From positions 1 through 27,691 of the forward strand of contig JAEDGJ010000009.1 of NCBI GenBank assembly GCA_016297585.1: DNA of 27,691 bases, given 5' to 3'. This DNA is from Clostridiaceae bacterium. GTDB lineage: Bacteria > Bacillota > Clostridia > Oscillospirales > QAMX01. Positions 1-5,947 of the stretch are shown piece after piece. The notes under the pieces were generated by a model. It worked only from the letters and a program-made list of their open reading frames with translations, searched no databases and was not told the origin of the DNA. Both the position numbers and the translations under genes were made by a program. Positions within the stretch are counted from its first letter, which is position 1, and each line of letters begins with the position of its first letter.

Positions 1-228
1 GAAAAAGCGCAGGAAATGCTTCATGCCGACCCACGGACTGCCCCAGATGCCAAGAGAAGGCAGGTAGTTCTTGAACGCGATCTGGAGGCCGTACATCGGC
101 ATATAGCTGAAGATGAACAGGTAGACGACGCCGGGCAGGAGCAGCGCGTAAAGCTGCCAGCAGGTGAGCACGCGGCGCAGGCCTTTTTTGAAGCGGACGG
201 AACGGGGGGCGGGCTTTTGAACAGTCAC
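1..228 (-). CDS. LplB-type sugar ABC transporter permease, 3' part cut by the window edge
   Basis: This is the first 76 codons of an inner-membrane permease of the CUT1 (oligosaccharide) ABC family. It starts at a GTG with sequence MTVQKPAPRSVRFKKG, placed by a GGAGGTG ribosome site ten bases upstream; no ATG fits. After a basic N-terminus comes a first membrane segment (LYALLLPGVVYLFIFSY, about residues 26-42). It is followed by PMYGLQIAFKNY and GIWGSPWVG, which match the same region of the full-length permease at 8625-9566 (PMYGIQIAFKDY, GIWGSEWVG). That N-terminal signature is typical of LplB/YtcQ-neighbour permeases. It lies directly downstream of the lipoprotein gene at 328-2208, so both should import the same substrate. 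The EAA loop that contacts the ATPase lies outside the window. Family is certain, substrate unknown. Confidence 0.9.
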   Translation of the reverse strand, partial: MTVQKPAPRSVRFKKGLRRVLTCWQLYALLLPGVVYLFIFSYMPMYGLQIAFKNYLPSLGIWGSPWVGMKHFLRFF

Positions 229-238
229 GATGCAAAAC

Positions 239-244
239 ACCTCC
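239..244 (-). promoter_or_regulatory. Ribosome binding site fixing a GTG start
   Basis: GGAGGT on the minus strand sits ten bases before the GTG at 226-228. It decides the start of the truncated permease, which has no usable ATG. The site begins immediately after the U-tract of the hairpin at 255-291. Confidence 0.8.
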
Positions 245-254
245 GGAAAAAATG

Positions 255-291
255 AAAACGGGGGAGCGGGAGCGTCCTGCTCCCCCGTTTT
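255..291 (-). terminator. Terminator-like attenuator between lipoprotein and permease genes
   Basis: The arms AAAACGGGGGAGC (255-267) and GCTCCCCCGTTTT (279-291) are perfectly complementary around an 11-base loop. Read on the minus strand, the stem is followed by TTTTCATTTTTT, so it has the form of an intrinsic terminator. It lies between the stop of the binding-protein gene and the ribosome site of the permease. No new promoter is visible after it. The likely role is partial termination, giving more binding protein than permease. Confidence 0.8.
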
Positions 292-327
292 TTGTGTGTT
301 TACAATTCTGTTTTGACCGTGCTCCGA

Positions 328-2208
328 TTAGTCTATCGCAGCCTTATAGGCGGCATATTCGGAAGCGAGGATGGCGTCGTACTCGTCGATGCCCATCGCG
401 CGGAGCTCTTCCTGGAAGTTTGCGAACTCGGAGAGAGAACGGCGGCCGGAGATGAAGAGCGCGATCTGCTCCTGGATGTACGGGGACAGGACGGCGTCGA
501 GGTCGGCGATCGTCTCGTTGACTTCGGGCGTGCGGTAAACATAGCGCAGCGGCTCATACATACCGTTGCCGGAATACGCGCCGCGCGCGGCGAATTTTTC
601 AATATTGAAAATCTGATTCGCGTTCTTGATCGGATCCGCGTCGTATAATGACTGCGCCTTGGCAATAACGTCCTTATACGTCTGCGGTGCAACATAGGAG
701 CCCTTGACCGCGGAATAGAAACGGGCAGTAAAATCAAAGGTCTGGAAAGCCTGATCCATATAGGTCGGCATCAGATATGTATTTTTATAGGTATTGGCGA
801 TCTCCTCACCTTCAAAATACGGCGCGTCTTCCGTCTGCTTTTGATTGAGCGGATTCATACCCCAGACATAAGACTTATAACCATAATCCGGCGTAATACC
901 GTTAATCGGCCCCATTTTCAGTACAAAATCCCAGTCGAGATTGTAATGAAGATCAAAGAAACGGCAGCAGACTTCGGGGTACTGCGTGGAACCGCTGATG
1001 TAGTAGTTGGAATTTCCGTAAATGGGATAGTTGGCGCTGCGGGGCGTGCTGTTGACGGAGGAGGTCAGCGGCGCGAGCATACGCCAGGAGGCGAGGCCGC
1101 CGGGGCTGTCAGAGAGCGCCTCGGAGGTGTTCTGCCAGCCGTAGTAGCCGGCAGCGGTCTCGGCGCGGTGCTGGGACGGATCCATCGTGAAGTAGTCCGG
1201 GCTGTAGAGTTTTTCGTTGTACCAGTTGTTGGAGATCACCATGAAGTCGTAGAAGATCTCGTCGTTGACTGGCAGACCATAGTCCTCGGTGCCGTCGTCG
1301 GCGATGTGCAGACAGGCATTATAGCCCGCGGCTGCTTTCCACCCTTGCCAGTACGGACGCATGAGGTAGCCGAAGGCTTCCTGCAGGACGCCCATCGGGC
1401 AGGCCCACTCGGAGTTGTAGCCGCCGCCGATCGGGATGACCTTTTCGACGCCAAGGGTCTCGGGACCCGCTTCGCGGAACGCGATCATCGTGTTCGTGAA
1501 CTCCTCGACGGTCTTCGGCTGCTCGAGACCAAGCTGGTCAAGCCACGCCTGACGGATGTAGGAGCCGGTGATTGTCGTGTCATTCAGGATACGCGGGAAG
1601 GAGTACATATCGCCGTTCGCGCTCGCGATATAATTCGGCGCGCAGCCGGGATCGGAGTCATAATACGCTTTCAGAGAGGGCAGATAGCCGTCAAGATAGG
1701 GCGTGTAGGAAAGAAGCTGCTTTTCTACGACACCGTAGCTGACGATCTGAGAGGTGGTCAGACCGACGTCCAGCATGATGTCCGGAATCTGGTTGGAGGC
1801 GAACAGCAGGTTGAGCTTTTCGGTGTCCAGAATCTGCTCGACGTTGGGGATGATGTTGAGCTGATCCTCGACAAATTTCCAGAACCAGTTTTCCGTCACG
1901 TTGTTCGGGAAACCGCTCTCAAGCCAGACGCCGAATTTCAGCGTGACTTCCTGGCCTTCCTTGACGATCGGCACGGCGGAGTCATAGTTGATGTAATCGA
2001 GCCGGTCGGCTTCGGCGACGTCGCCGTAGGACGTGCCGGAAGCAGCCGCGGTGGTATTGGCGGCCGTGGTGGTGCCCGCTGCGGTGGTAGCCGCGGCCGT
2101 GGTCGTCGCCGCGGTCGTCGTCTGGGTGTTGCCGCCGGAGCAGCCAGCCAGCAGGACGCCGAGCATCATCACGGCGCAGAACAGAGCGGTGAGTTTTCTT
2201 GCGTTCAT
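328..2208 (-). CDS. Extracellular solute-binding lipoprotein of a sugar ABC importer
   Basis: A 626-residue lipoprotein that captures substrate outside the membrane for an ABC importer. The N-terminus MNARKLTALF is a signal peptide with hydrophobic core (about 6-20) and lipobox LAGC, so the mature protein would be lipidated at Cys23. A Thr/Ala-rich linker (about 28-58) follows, then a large type-1 binding-protein fold of the LipO/YtcQ kind that accompanies LplB/LplC permeases. The chosen ATG has GGAAAGGAAG upstream; the open frame continues far upstream only by chance, overlapping the divergent genes. It is longer than classic maltose-type binding proteins but normal for this subfamily. The next gene is an LplB permease after an attenuator. 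Substrate is not evident; complex plant or host oligosaccharides are usual for the family. Confidence 0.92.
   Translation of the reverse strand: MNARKLTALFCAVMMLGVLLAGCSGGNTQTTTAATTTAAATTAAGTTTAANTTAAASGTSYGDVAEADRLDYINYDSAVPIVKEGQEVTLKFGVWLESGFPNNVTENWFWKFVEDQLNIIPNVEQILDTEKLNLLFASNQIPDIMLDVGLTTSQIVSYGVVEKQLLSYTPYLDGYLPSLKAYYDSDPGCAPNYIASANGDMYSFPRILNDTTITGSYIRQAWLDQLGLEQPKTVEEFTNTMIAFREAGPETLGVEKVIPIGGGYNSEWACPMGVLQEAFGYLMRPYWQGWKAAAGYNACLHIADDGTEDYGLPVNDEIFYDFMVISNNWYNEKLYSPDYFTMDPSQHRAETAAGYYGWQNTSEALSDSPGGLASWRMLAPLTSSVNSTPRSANYPIYGNSNYYISGSTQYPEVCCRFFDLHYNLDWDFVLKMGPINGITPDYGYKSYVWGMNPLNQKQTEDAPYFEGEEIANTYKNTYLMPTYMDQAFQTFDFTARFYSAVKGSYVAPQTYKDVIAKAQSLYDADPIKNANQIFNIEKFAARGAYSGNGMYEPLRYVYRTPEVNETIADLDAVLSPYIQEQIALFISGRRSLSEFANFQEELRAMGIDEYDAILASEYAAYKAAID
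2041..2127 (-). repeat. Thr/Ala codon repeat encoding the lipoprotein linker
   Basis: Residues 28-56 of the binding protein are a run of TTAA/TTTAA-type units written in related GCC/GCG/ACC/ACG codons. It is a low-complexity tract with a period of about 15 bases, forming the flexible tether between lipid anchor and binding domain. A similar but separate tract lies in the second lipoprotein gene at 7439-7543. Confidence 0.75.
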
Positions 2209-2274
2209 CGTGGTCTCTTCCTTTCCTGAATGTAAAATGTTTTTACCGGGAGAGGAAACGCTCCCTGTGCGTTT

Positions 2275-2304
2275 ATTATAGCTTAACAACTGTACACTAT
2301 TCAA
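2275..2304 (-). promoter_or_regulatory. Sigma-A promoter of the first lipoprotein gene
   Basis: On the minus strand, TTGAAT (2299-2304) is followed after 18 bases by a perfect TATAAT (2275-2280). The predicted transcript starts near 2268, leaving a leader of about 60 bases before the ATG at 2208. The -35 overlaps one copy of the repeat described at 2303-2337. Confidence 0.75.
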
Positions 2305-2337
2305 TCGTGTTTTTTCGCTGAGAATCGTCTTTTTTTG
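2303..2337 (-). promoter_or_regulatory. Period-20 direct repeat overlapping the -35 box: candidate activator site
   Basis: Two 15-base copies, 2303-2317 and 2323-2337, match at 13 of 15 positions and are exactly 20 bases apart. On the minus strand they read CGAAAAAACACGATT and CAAAAAAAGACGATT. The proximal copy runs into the -35 hexamer. Two-turn spacing next to a weak -35 is the layout of AraC-family activator sites, and LplB/LplC systems are often controlled by YesN-type AraC regulators; the regulator itself is not in this window. Confidence 0.5.
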
Positions 2338-2390
2338 ATGAACGCCTTTTGTGCAGGTTGATTCCGGCACGATGGACGCAAAAGACGATT
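2323..2390. repeat. 11-bp inverted repeat linking two divergent promoters
   Basis: AATCGTCTTTT (2323-2333) and AAAAGACGATT (2380-2390) are perfect inverted copies. The right copy overlaps the -35 of the plus-strand promoter and the left copy is the distal half of the period-20 repeat. Both divergent promoters therefore share the motif A-rich/ACGATTGA at the same position relative to their -35 boxes. Confidence 0.6.
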
Positions 2391-2417
2391 GACTTTTCCG
2401 GGAAAAACGTGTATCTT
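2389..2417 (+). promoter_or_regulatory. Promoter of the PLP enzyme/M28 peptidase operon
   Basis: TTGACT (2389-2394) is followed after 17 bases by TATCTT (2412-2417). The -35 is strong and the -10 is moderate (4 of 6). It would give a leader of about 75 bases before the ATG at 2503. Confidence 0.6.
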
Positions 2418-2502
2418 TATAGGGGGGCTGGGGGGTAAACCGGAAAAGGCGTCCCCGGCGCACCGCATACAAAAGGGACATAAAAAAGGGGAGGTTTGGG
2501 AA

Positions 2503-3651
2503 ATGGATCTCCAGAACCGGCAGACGCCTGAGGACATCTGCGCCCACTACGGAGAAGACTATTCGAAGCACTTCGGGGCGATGAGCCCGCCGATCTATCA
2601 GACGTCTCTCTTTTTGGATGGCAACGACTACACCTACTCCCGCGTATCGAATCCGACGCTGGAGGTTTTTGAAAAGAAGGTCGCGGCGCTGGAGCATGCG
2701 TCGCCCGGGGAGGGCGGACGCGCGCTGACGGTGTCCTCCGGGATGGCCGCGATCACGACGGCGATCCTCTCCTGCGTCCGCGCGGGGGAGCATATGATCA
2801 TGGTACGCACGGCGTACGGCCCCGCGCGCGGCTTTGCACGGTATCTCGAGCGCTTCGGTATCGGCTGCACCTTTGTGCACGGTACGCGCGTGGAGGATTT
2901 CGAGGAAGCGTACCGGCCGGAGACGAAGCTCATCTATCTCGAAAGCCCCTGCAGCGCGATCTTTGAGCTGCAGGATCTCGCCGCCGTCGCGGATTTCGCG
3001 CGCGCGAAGGGCATCGCGACGGTCATCGACAACACCTGCGCGACGCCGGTCTATCAGCAGCCGCTGGACTTCGGCATCGACCTCGTCGTCCACAGCGCGA
3101 CGAAGTATTTCGGCGGGCATTCCGACGCGGTCGCGGGCGTGATCGTCGGCAAGGGCGAACGGATCGCGCGGCTGGCAAACGAGCGCACGATGTGGGGCAA
3201 CGCCGCGCCGCCGATGCAGGGCTGGCTTCTGCAGCGCGGTCTGCGGACGCTGCCGGTGCGCATGAAGGCGGCGATGGAGAACGGGCTTGCCGTAGCGCGG
3301 TATCTGGAAGCGCATCCGAAGGTGGAGCGCGTGTACTATCCGGCGCTCGAGAGCTTCCCGCAGCACGAGCTGTACCTGCGGCAGATGAGCGGCTGCGGCG
3401 GACTGCTGAGCTTTTCTCCGCGCGGCAGCTACGCCTCGCGCGCGGAGATGGTGCGGCGGCTGCAGGTCTTCAAGAAAGCGCCGAGCTGGGGCGGCTACGA
3501 CAGCCTCGTATGTCCGTTGGGCGCGCTGGAGCCGCCGACGGAGGAGACGCTTCTTGCCCATGACGGCGGGGTCATCCGTCTGTATGTGGGACTGGAAAAC
3601 ATCGAAACGCTGCTTGAGGATCTCGAGCAGGCGCTGGACGCGCTGGACTGA
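2503..3651 (+). CDS. PLP-dependent trans-sulfuration enzyme (cystathionine gamma-synthase/lyase family)
   Basis: A 382-residue cytosolic enzyme of the Cys/Met-metabolism PLP family, which makes or breaks C-S bonds of cystathionine, homocysteine or methionine. Family landmarks are in order: Tyr45 and Arg47 in YTYSRVSNPT, phosphate-binding SSGMA at 78-82, Tyr105 stacking on PLP, Asp176 in VIDNT, Lys201 forming the Schiff base in HSATKYFGGHSD, and Arg359 in VIRLYVGLE for the substrate carboxylate. Length matches cystathionine gamma-synthase and beta-lyase. The active-site Cys of methionine gamma-lyases (YGC) is Pro here (YGP), so that reaction is less likely. The ATG at 2503 follows GGAGG by eight bases; the longer open frame upstream crosses the promoter. 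An M28 peptidase gene follows after 39 bases in the same operon. Exact substrate is open. Confidence 0.92.
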   Translation: MDLQNRQTPEDICAHYGEDYSKHFGAMSPPIYQTSLFLDGNDYTYSRVSNPTLEVFEKKVAALEHASPGEGGRALTVSSGMAAITTAILSCVRAGEHMIMVRTAYGPARGFARYLERFGIGCTFVHGTRVEDFEEAYRPETKLIYLESPCSAIFELQDLAAVADFARAKGIATVIDNTCATPVYQQPLDFGIDLVVHSATKYFGGHSDAVAGVIVGKGERIARLANERTMWGNAAPPMQGWLLQRGLRTLPVRMKAAMENGLAVARYLEAHPKVERVYYPALESFPQHELYLRQMSGCGGLLSFSPRGSYASRAEMVRRLQVFKKAPSWGGYDSLVCPLGALEPPTEETLLAHDGGVIRLYVGLENIETLLEDLEQALDALD

Positions 3652-3690
3652 GGCTCCGGCAGCTCCGGGACGATATTTGGGGAGGTACTT

Positions 3691-4953
3691 ATGTTTCAGA
3701 ACGGAAAATCGCAGCTCGAACTGATCCGGAAGATGTCCTTCAACCGCCTGGGCGGCTCGCTCGACGAGCTGCGCGCGGCGGAGCTTCTGCGCACGGCGGC
3801 CGACCGGACGGCGGCGGAAGCGGGTTTTGACGGCAGGGCGCATCTGGAAGGCTTCCTGATGCCGTGGTACGACGTGCAGACGGTGAAGGTCTGCGTGACC
3901 GCGCCGTTTCGGCGTGAGATCGAGGCGCGCGCCGTCGGCTTCTCCGGCTGTCTGCCGGAGGGCGGCATCACCGCGCCGCTGCACTATGCCGAACAGGGTG
4001 CGCCGATCAGCCTGCGCGGCGCGAAGGGCAAAATTTTGCTGCTCAACGAGATGGTCTACGACAACTGGCAGGCGATCCTCGACAGCGGCGCGCTGGCGTA
4101 TCTCGTCGCCGTCGGCGAATACGACGACGAGGACGAGCGCACCGACCTTTCCGAAAATTATCTGCGGCCGCATCAGCTTAGACGCGGCAAGCTCCCCGGC
4201 ATCCACATCCGCGCGCGCGACGCGATCGCGCTGCTGCAGGACGGCGCGGAGGAGCTGCATCTGGAGCTTATCCAGACCGCCTATGAGCGCGTGTCGCACA
4301 ACGTCGTCACGGAGATCCCCGGCACCGATCACGCGGACGAGATCGTCGGCTTTACCGCGCATTACGATTCCGTGCCGTTTTCCCGCGGCTCGTGGGACAA
4401 CGCCACCGGCTGCGCCGATCTGATCGGGCTGTACACCTACTTCCTTGCGCACCGGCCGCGCCGCACGCTGCGCTTCATCTGGTGCGGCTCCGAGGAGCGG
4501 GGGCTGCTCGGCTCCATCGCCTATACGAAGGCGCACGAGGCGGAGCTTGCGCGCTTCCGGCTGGTCATCAACCTCGACATGACGGGTCCCGCGCTGGGCT
4601 TTGACCGCTCGATCGTCACCGCCGACCCGGCGCTCGTGTCGCAGATCGAGTATCTCGCCCGGGAGATGGGACGGTATGTCCATGTCACGCAGGACATCCA
4701 CTCGAGCGACTCGACGCCGTTTGCCGACCGCGGCGTTCCGACCGCGAGCTTTGCCCGTGCGGGCCGTGCCGCCGGACATTCCCGCCGCGACCTGTATATG
4801 CCGCTCGGCGAGCGGGCGATCGCGCGCCAGCAGGAATTCATGCGCGCCTTCGCCGAACGGCTGATCCAGGCGGAGGAATTCCCGGTTCCGCGGGAGATCC
4901 CGCAGAATATGAAGGACGGCATCGCCCGTTACTTCCGCAGAAAAGGCATGTAA
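3691..4953 (+). CDS. M28-family zinc aminopeptidase
   Basis: A 420-residue di-zinc peptidase of family M28. The expected ligands are all visible: His224 in TAHYDS, Asp236 in SWDNATG, the Glu268-Glu269 pair in GSEERGLLGS (general base and ligand), Asp296 in INLDMTG, and His363 near the C-terminus in AAGHSRRD. An N-terminal region of about 200 residues resembles the protease-associated type insertion of this family. No signal peptide or membrane segment is seen, so it probably acts in the cytosol on imported peptides. The start has GGAGG five bases upstream. It shares the transcript of the PLP enzyme; one reading is that the peptidase releases sulfur amino acids from peptides that the PLP enzyme then processes. 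The pairing is seen, the link is inferred. Confidence 0.9.
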   Translation: MFQNGKSQLELIRKMSFNRLGGSLDELRAAELLRTAADRTAAEAGFDGRAHLEGFLMPWYDVQTVKVCVTAPFRREIEARAVGFSGCLPEGGITAPLHYAEQGAPISLRGAKGKILLLNEMVYDNWQAILDSGALAYLVAVGEYDDEDERTDLSENYLRPHQLRRGKLPGIHIRARDAIALLQDGAEELHLELIQTAYERVSHNVVTEIPGTDHADEIVGFTAHYDSVPFSRGSWDNATGCADLIGLYTYFLAHRPRRTLRFIWCGSEERGLLGSIAYTKAHEAELARFRLVINLDMTGPALGFDRSIVTADPALVSQIEYLAREMGRYVHVTQDIHSSDSTPFADRGVPTASFARAGRAAGHSRRDLYMPLGERAIARQQEFMRAFAERLIQAEEFPVPREIPQNMKDGIARYFRRKGM

Positions 4954-4963
4954 AAACAGCGGA

Positions 4964-5009
4964 GGCGCATCTTCCGGGTCATCCCCGGAGGATGCGCCTT
5001 TGGTTTTTT
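4964..5009 (+). terminator. Intrinsic terminator after the M28 peptidase gene
   Basis: GGCGCATCTTCCGG (4964-4977) pairs with CCGGAGGATGCGCC (4985-4998) around a 7-base loop, with one T-G pair. It is followed by TTTGGTTTTTT. It ends the operon that starts near 2420. Confidence 0.9.
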
Positions 5010-5017
5010 GCCGGGAC

Positions 5018-5046
5018 TTGACGGAGTCCGGCGGATCCGGTATAAT
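5018..5046 (+). promoter_or_regulatory. Sigma-A promoter of the short UROD-like gene
   Basis: TTGACG (5018-5023), 17 bases, then a perfect TATAAT (5041-5046). The ATG follows at 5092 after an AAAGGA ribosome site. The strong promoter argues that the short reading frame downstream is expressed. Confidence 0.85.
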
Positions 5047-5091
5047 AGGCGGCAGAACAGATTTTTACCGGGCAGGGAAAGGATATAAAGC

Positions 5092-5787
5092 ATGATGACA
5101 GAACGCGAGCGGCGGCTTGCCCCGTTTTTATTCGATGCCAGCGGACGGACGCAGGTTGTTGCGGGGGTCCGTGACACGGATGCGTGCCGCGTGATCGCCG
5201 TGCGGCTCGAAAAGCCGCTGTGGGAGCTGGCGCCGGGGCGGATGGGGGACGAGTACGGCGTGCTGTGGCGCACGGAAGGCGGCGCGGCGGTCCCGGAAGG
5301 GCATCCGGTGCCGGATGCGGACGCGCTGGACGCCTATCGCTTTCCCGAGGTGCAGACCGGGTTTATCGAAGAAAAGCTGGATGCGTTCCGGGACGCGCCG
5401 GAGGAGGTACTGCGTGTCTGCACGATCCCGGCGCCCTGCCTCGGCCGTGCGGAACGGCTCGCGGGACGCGGCGTGCTGCACCGCGCGATGCGCGGGGACG
5501 AGGAATTTGCGCATACGCTGCTGCGGCGCTGCTGTGAGCATACGCTGCGCGTGATGGACGCGGCGCTGCAGTTCGACTTTGACGTGCTGCGGCTGGAGGA
5601 ACGCTGGGAAAACGCGGACGGCACGCCGATGGAGCCGGATGTGTGGAGAGCGTGCGTAAAGCCGTATCTGGCACGGCTGTACGCGATGGGAAAGGCATAC
5701 CGGAAGCCGATCATTCAGGCGGGTGCGGACGCTGCGTTTCTCGGGGACCTCTGTGAGCTGGGCGTCGATATGATGGAAACGCCGTAA
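5092..5787 (+). CDS. Short, degenerate uroporphyrinogen-decarboxylase-like protein
   Basis: A 231-residue protein resembling the URO-D/MtaA/CmuA family of TIM-barrel decarboxylases and corrinoid methyltransferases. The N-terminus (MTERERRLAPFLF, then GDEYGVLWRTE) and the later block FDFDVLRLEERW, EPDVWRACVKPYLARLY, ELGVDMMETP follow the family pattern. Two things are odd. It stops right after ELGVD-METP, where relatives continue for about 100 residues, so the last barrel strands are missing. The usual H-x-C-G metal/corrinoid motif after the KPYLARLY helix is replaced by Gln209-Ala-Gly (IIQAGAD). It is probably catalytically dead or a decayed remnant, although the promoter, ribosome site (AAAGGA, spacing 8) and terminator are intact. 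It stands alone as a single-gene unit. Family assignment is by motif memory. Confidence 0.75.
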   Translation: MMTERERRLAPFLFDASGRTQVVAGVRDTDACRVIAVRLEKPLWELAPGRMGDEYGVLWRTEGGAAVPEGHPVPDADALDAYRFPEVQTGFIEEKLDAFRDAPEEVLRVCTIPAPCLGRAERLAGRGVLHRAMRGDEEFAHTLLRRCCEHTLRVMDAALQFDFDVLRLEERWENADGTPMEPDVWRACVKPYLARLYAMGKAYRKPIIQAGADAAFLGDLCELGVDMMETP

Positions 5788-5804
5788 AAAACCATTGCAG
5801 AACG

Positions 5805-5851
5805 AAAACCGGCTCTCTGCCATGCAAAAACGTGGCGGAGAGCCGGTTTTT
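5805..5851 (+). terminator. Intrinsic terminator after the UROD-like gene
   Basis: AAAACCGGCTCTCTGCC (5805-5821) pairs with GGCGGAGAGCCGGTTTT (5834-5850) with one mismatch, followed by T residues. It starts 18 bases after the stop codon. Confidence 0.9.
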
Positions 5852-5895
5852 CCTGCCGGTGTGCAGGAACCGGACGGAGAGCCGACGGAAAGGGC

Positions 5896-5934
5896 AAAAA
5901 AATCCTCCCGCCTGTGAAAGCGGGAGGATTTTTT
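5896..5934 (-). terminator. Intrinsic terminator of the second ABC operon, probably bidirectional
   Basis: AAAAAAATCCTCCCGC (5896-5911) pairs with GCGGGAGGATTTTTT (5920-5934) around an 8-base loop. On the minus strand it follows the lipoprotein stop at 5948 and ends in seven T. A/T runs on both sides let it work from either direction. Confidence 0.9.
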
Positions 5935-5947
5935 AATGTTTTAAGAC

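Noticed and set aside
328..4779. A 1483-residue open frame on the minus strand
   Set aside because: Only the part from 2208 downward is a lipoprotein with signal peptide. The rest is antisense to the PLP enzyme and M28 peptidase and has an Arg-rich shadow composition.
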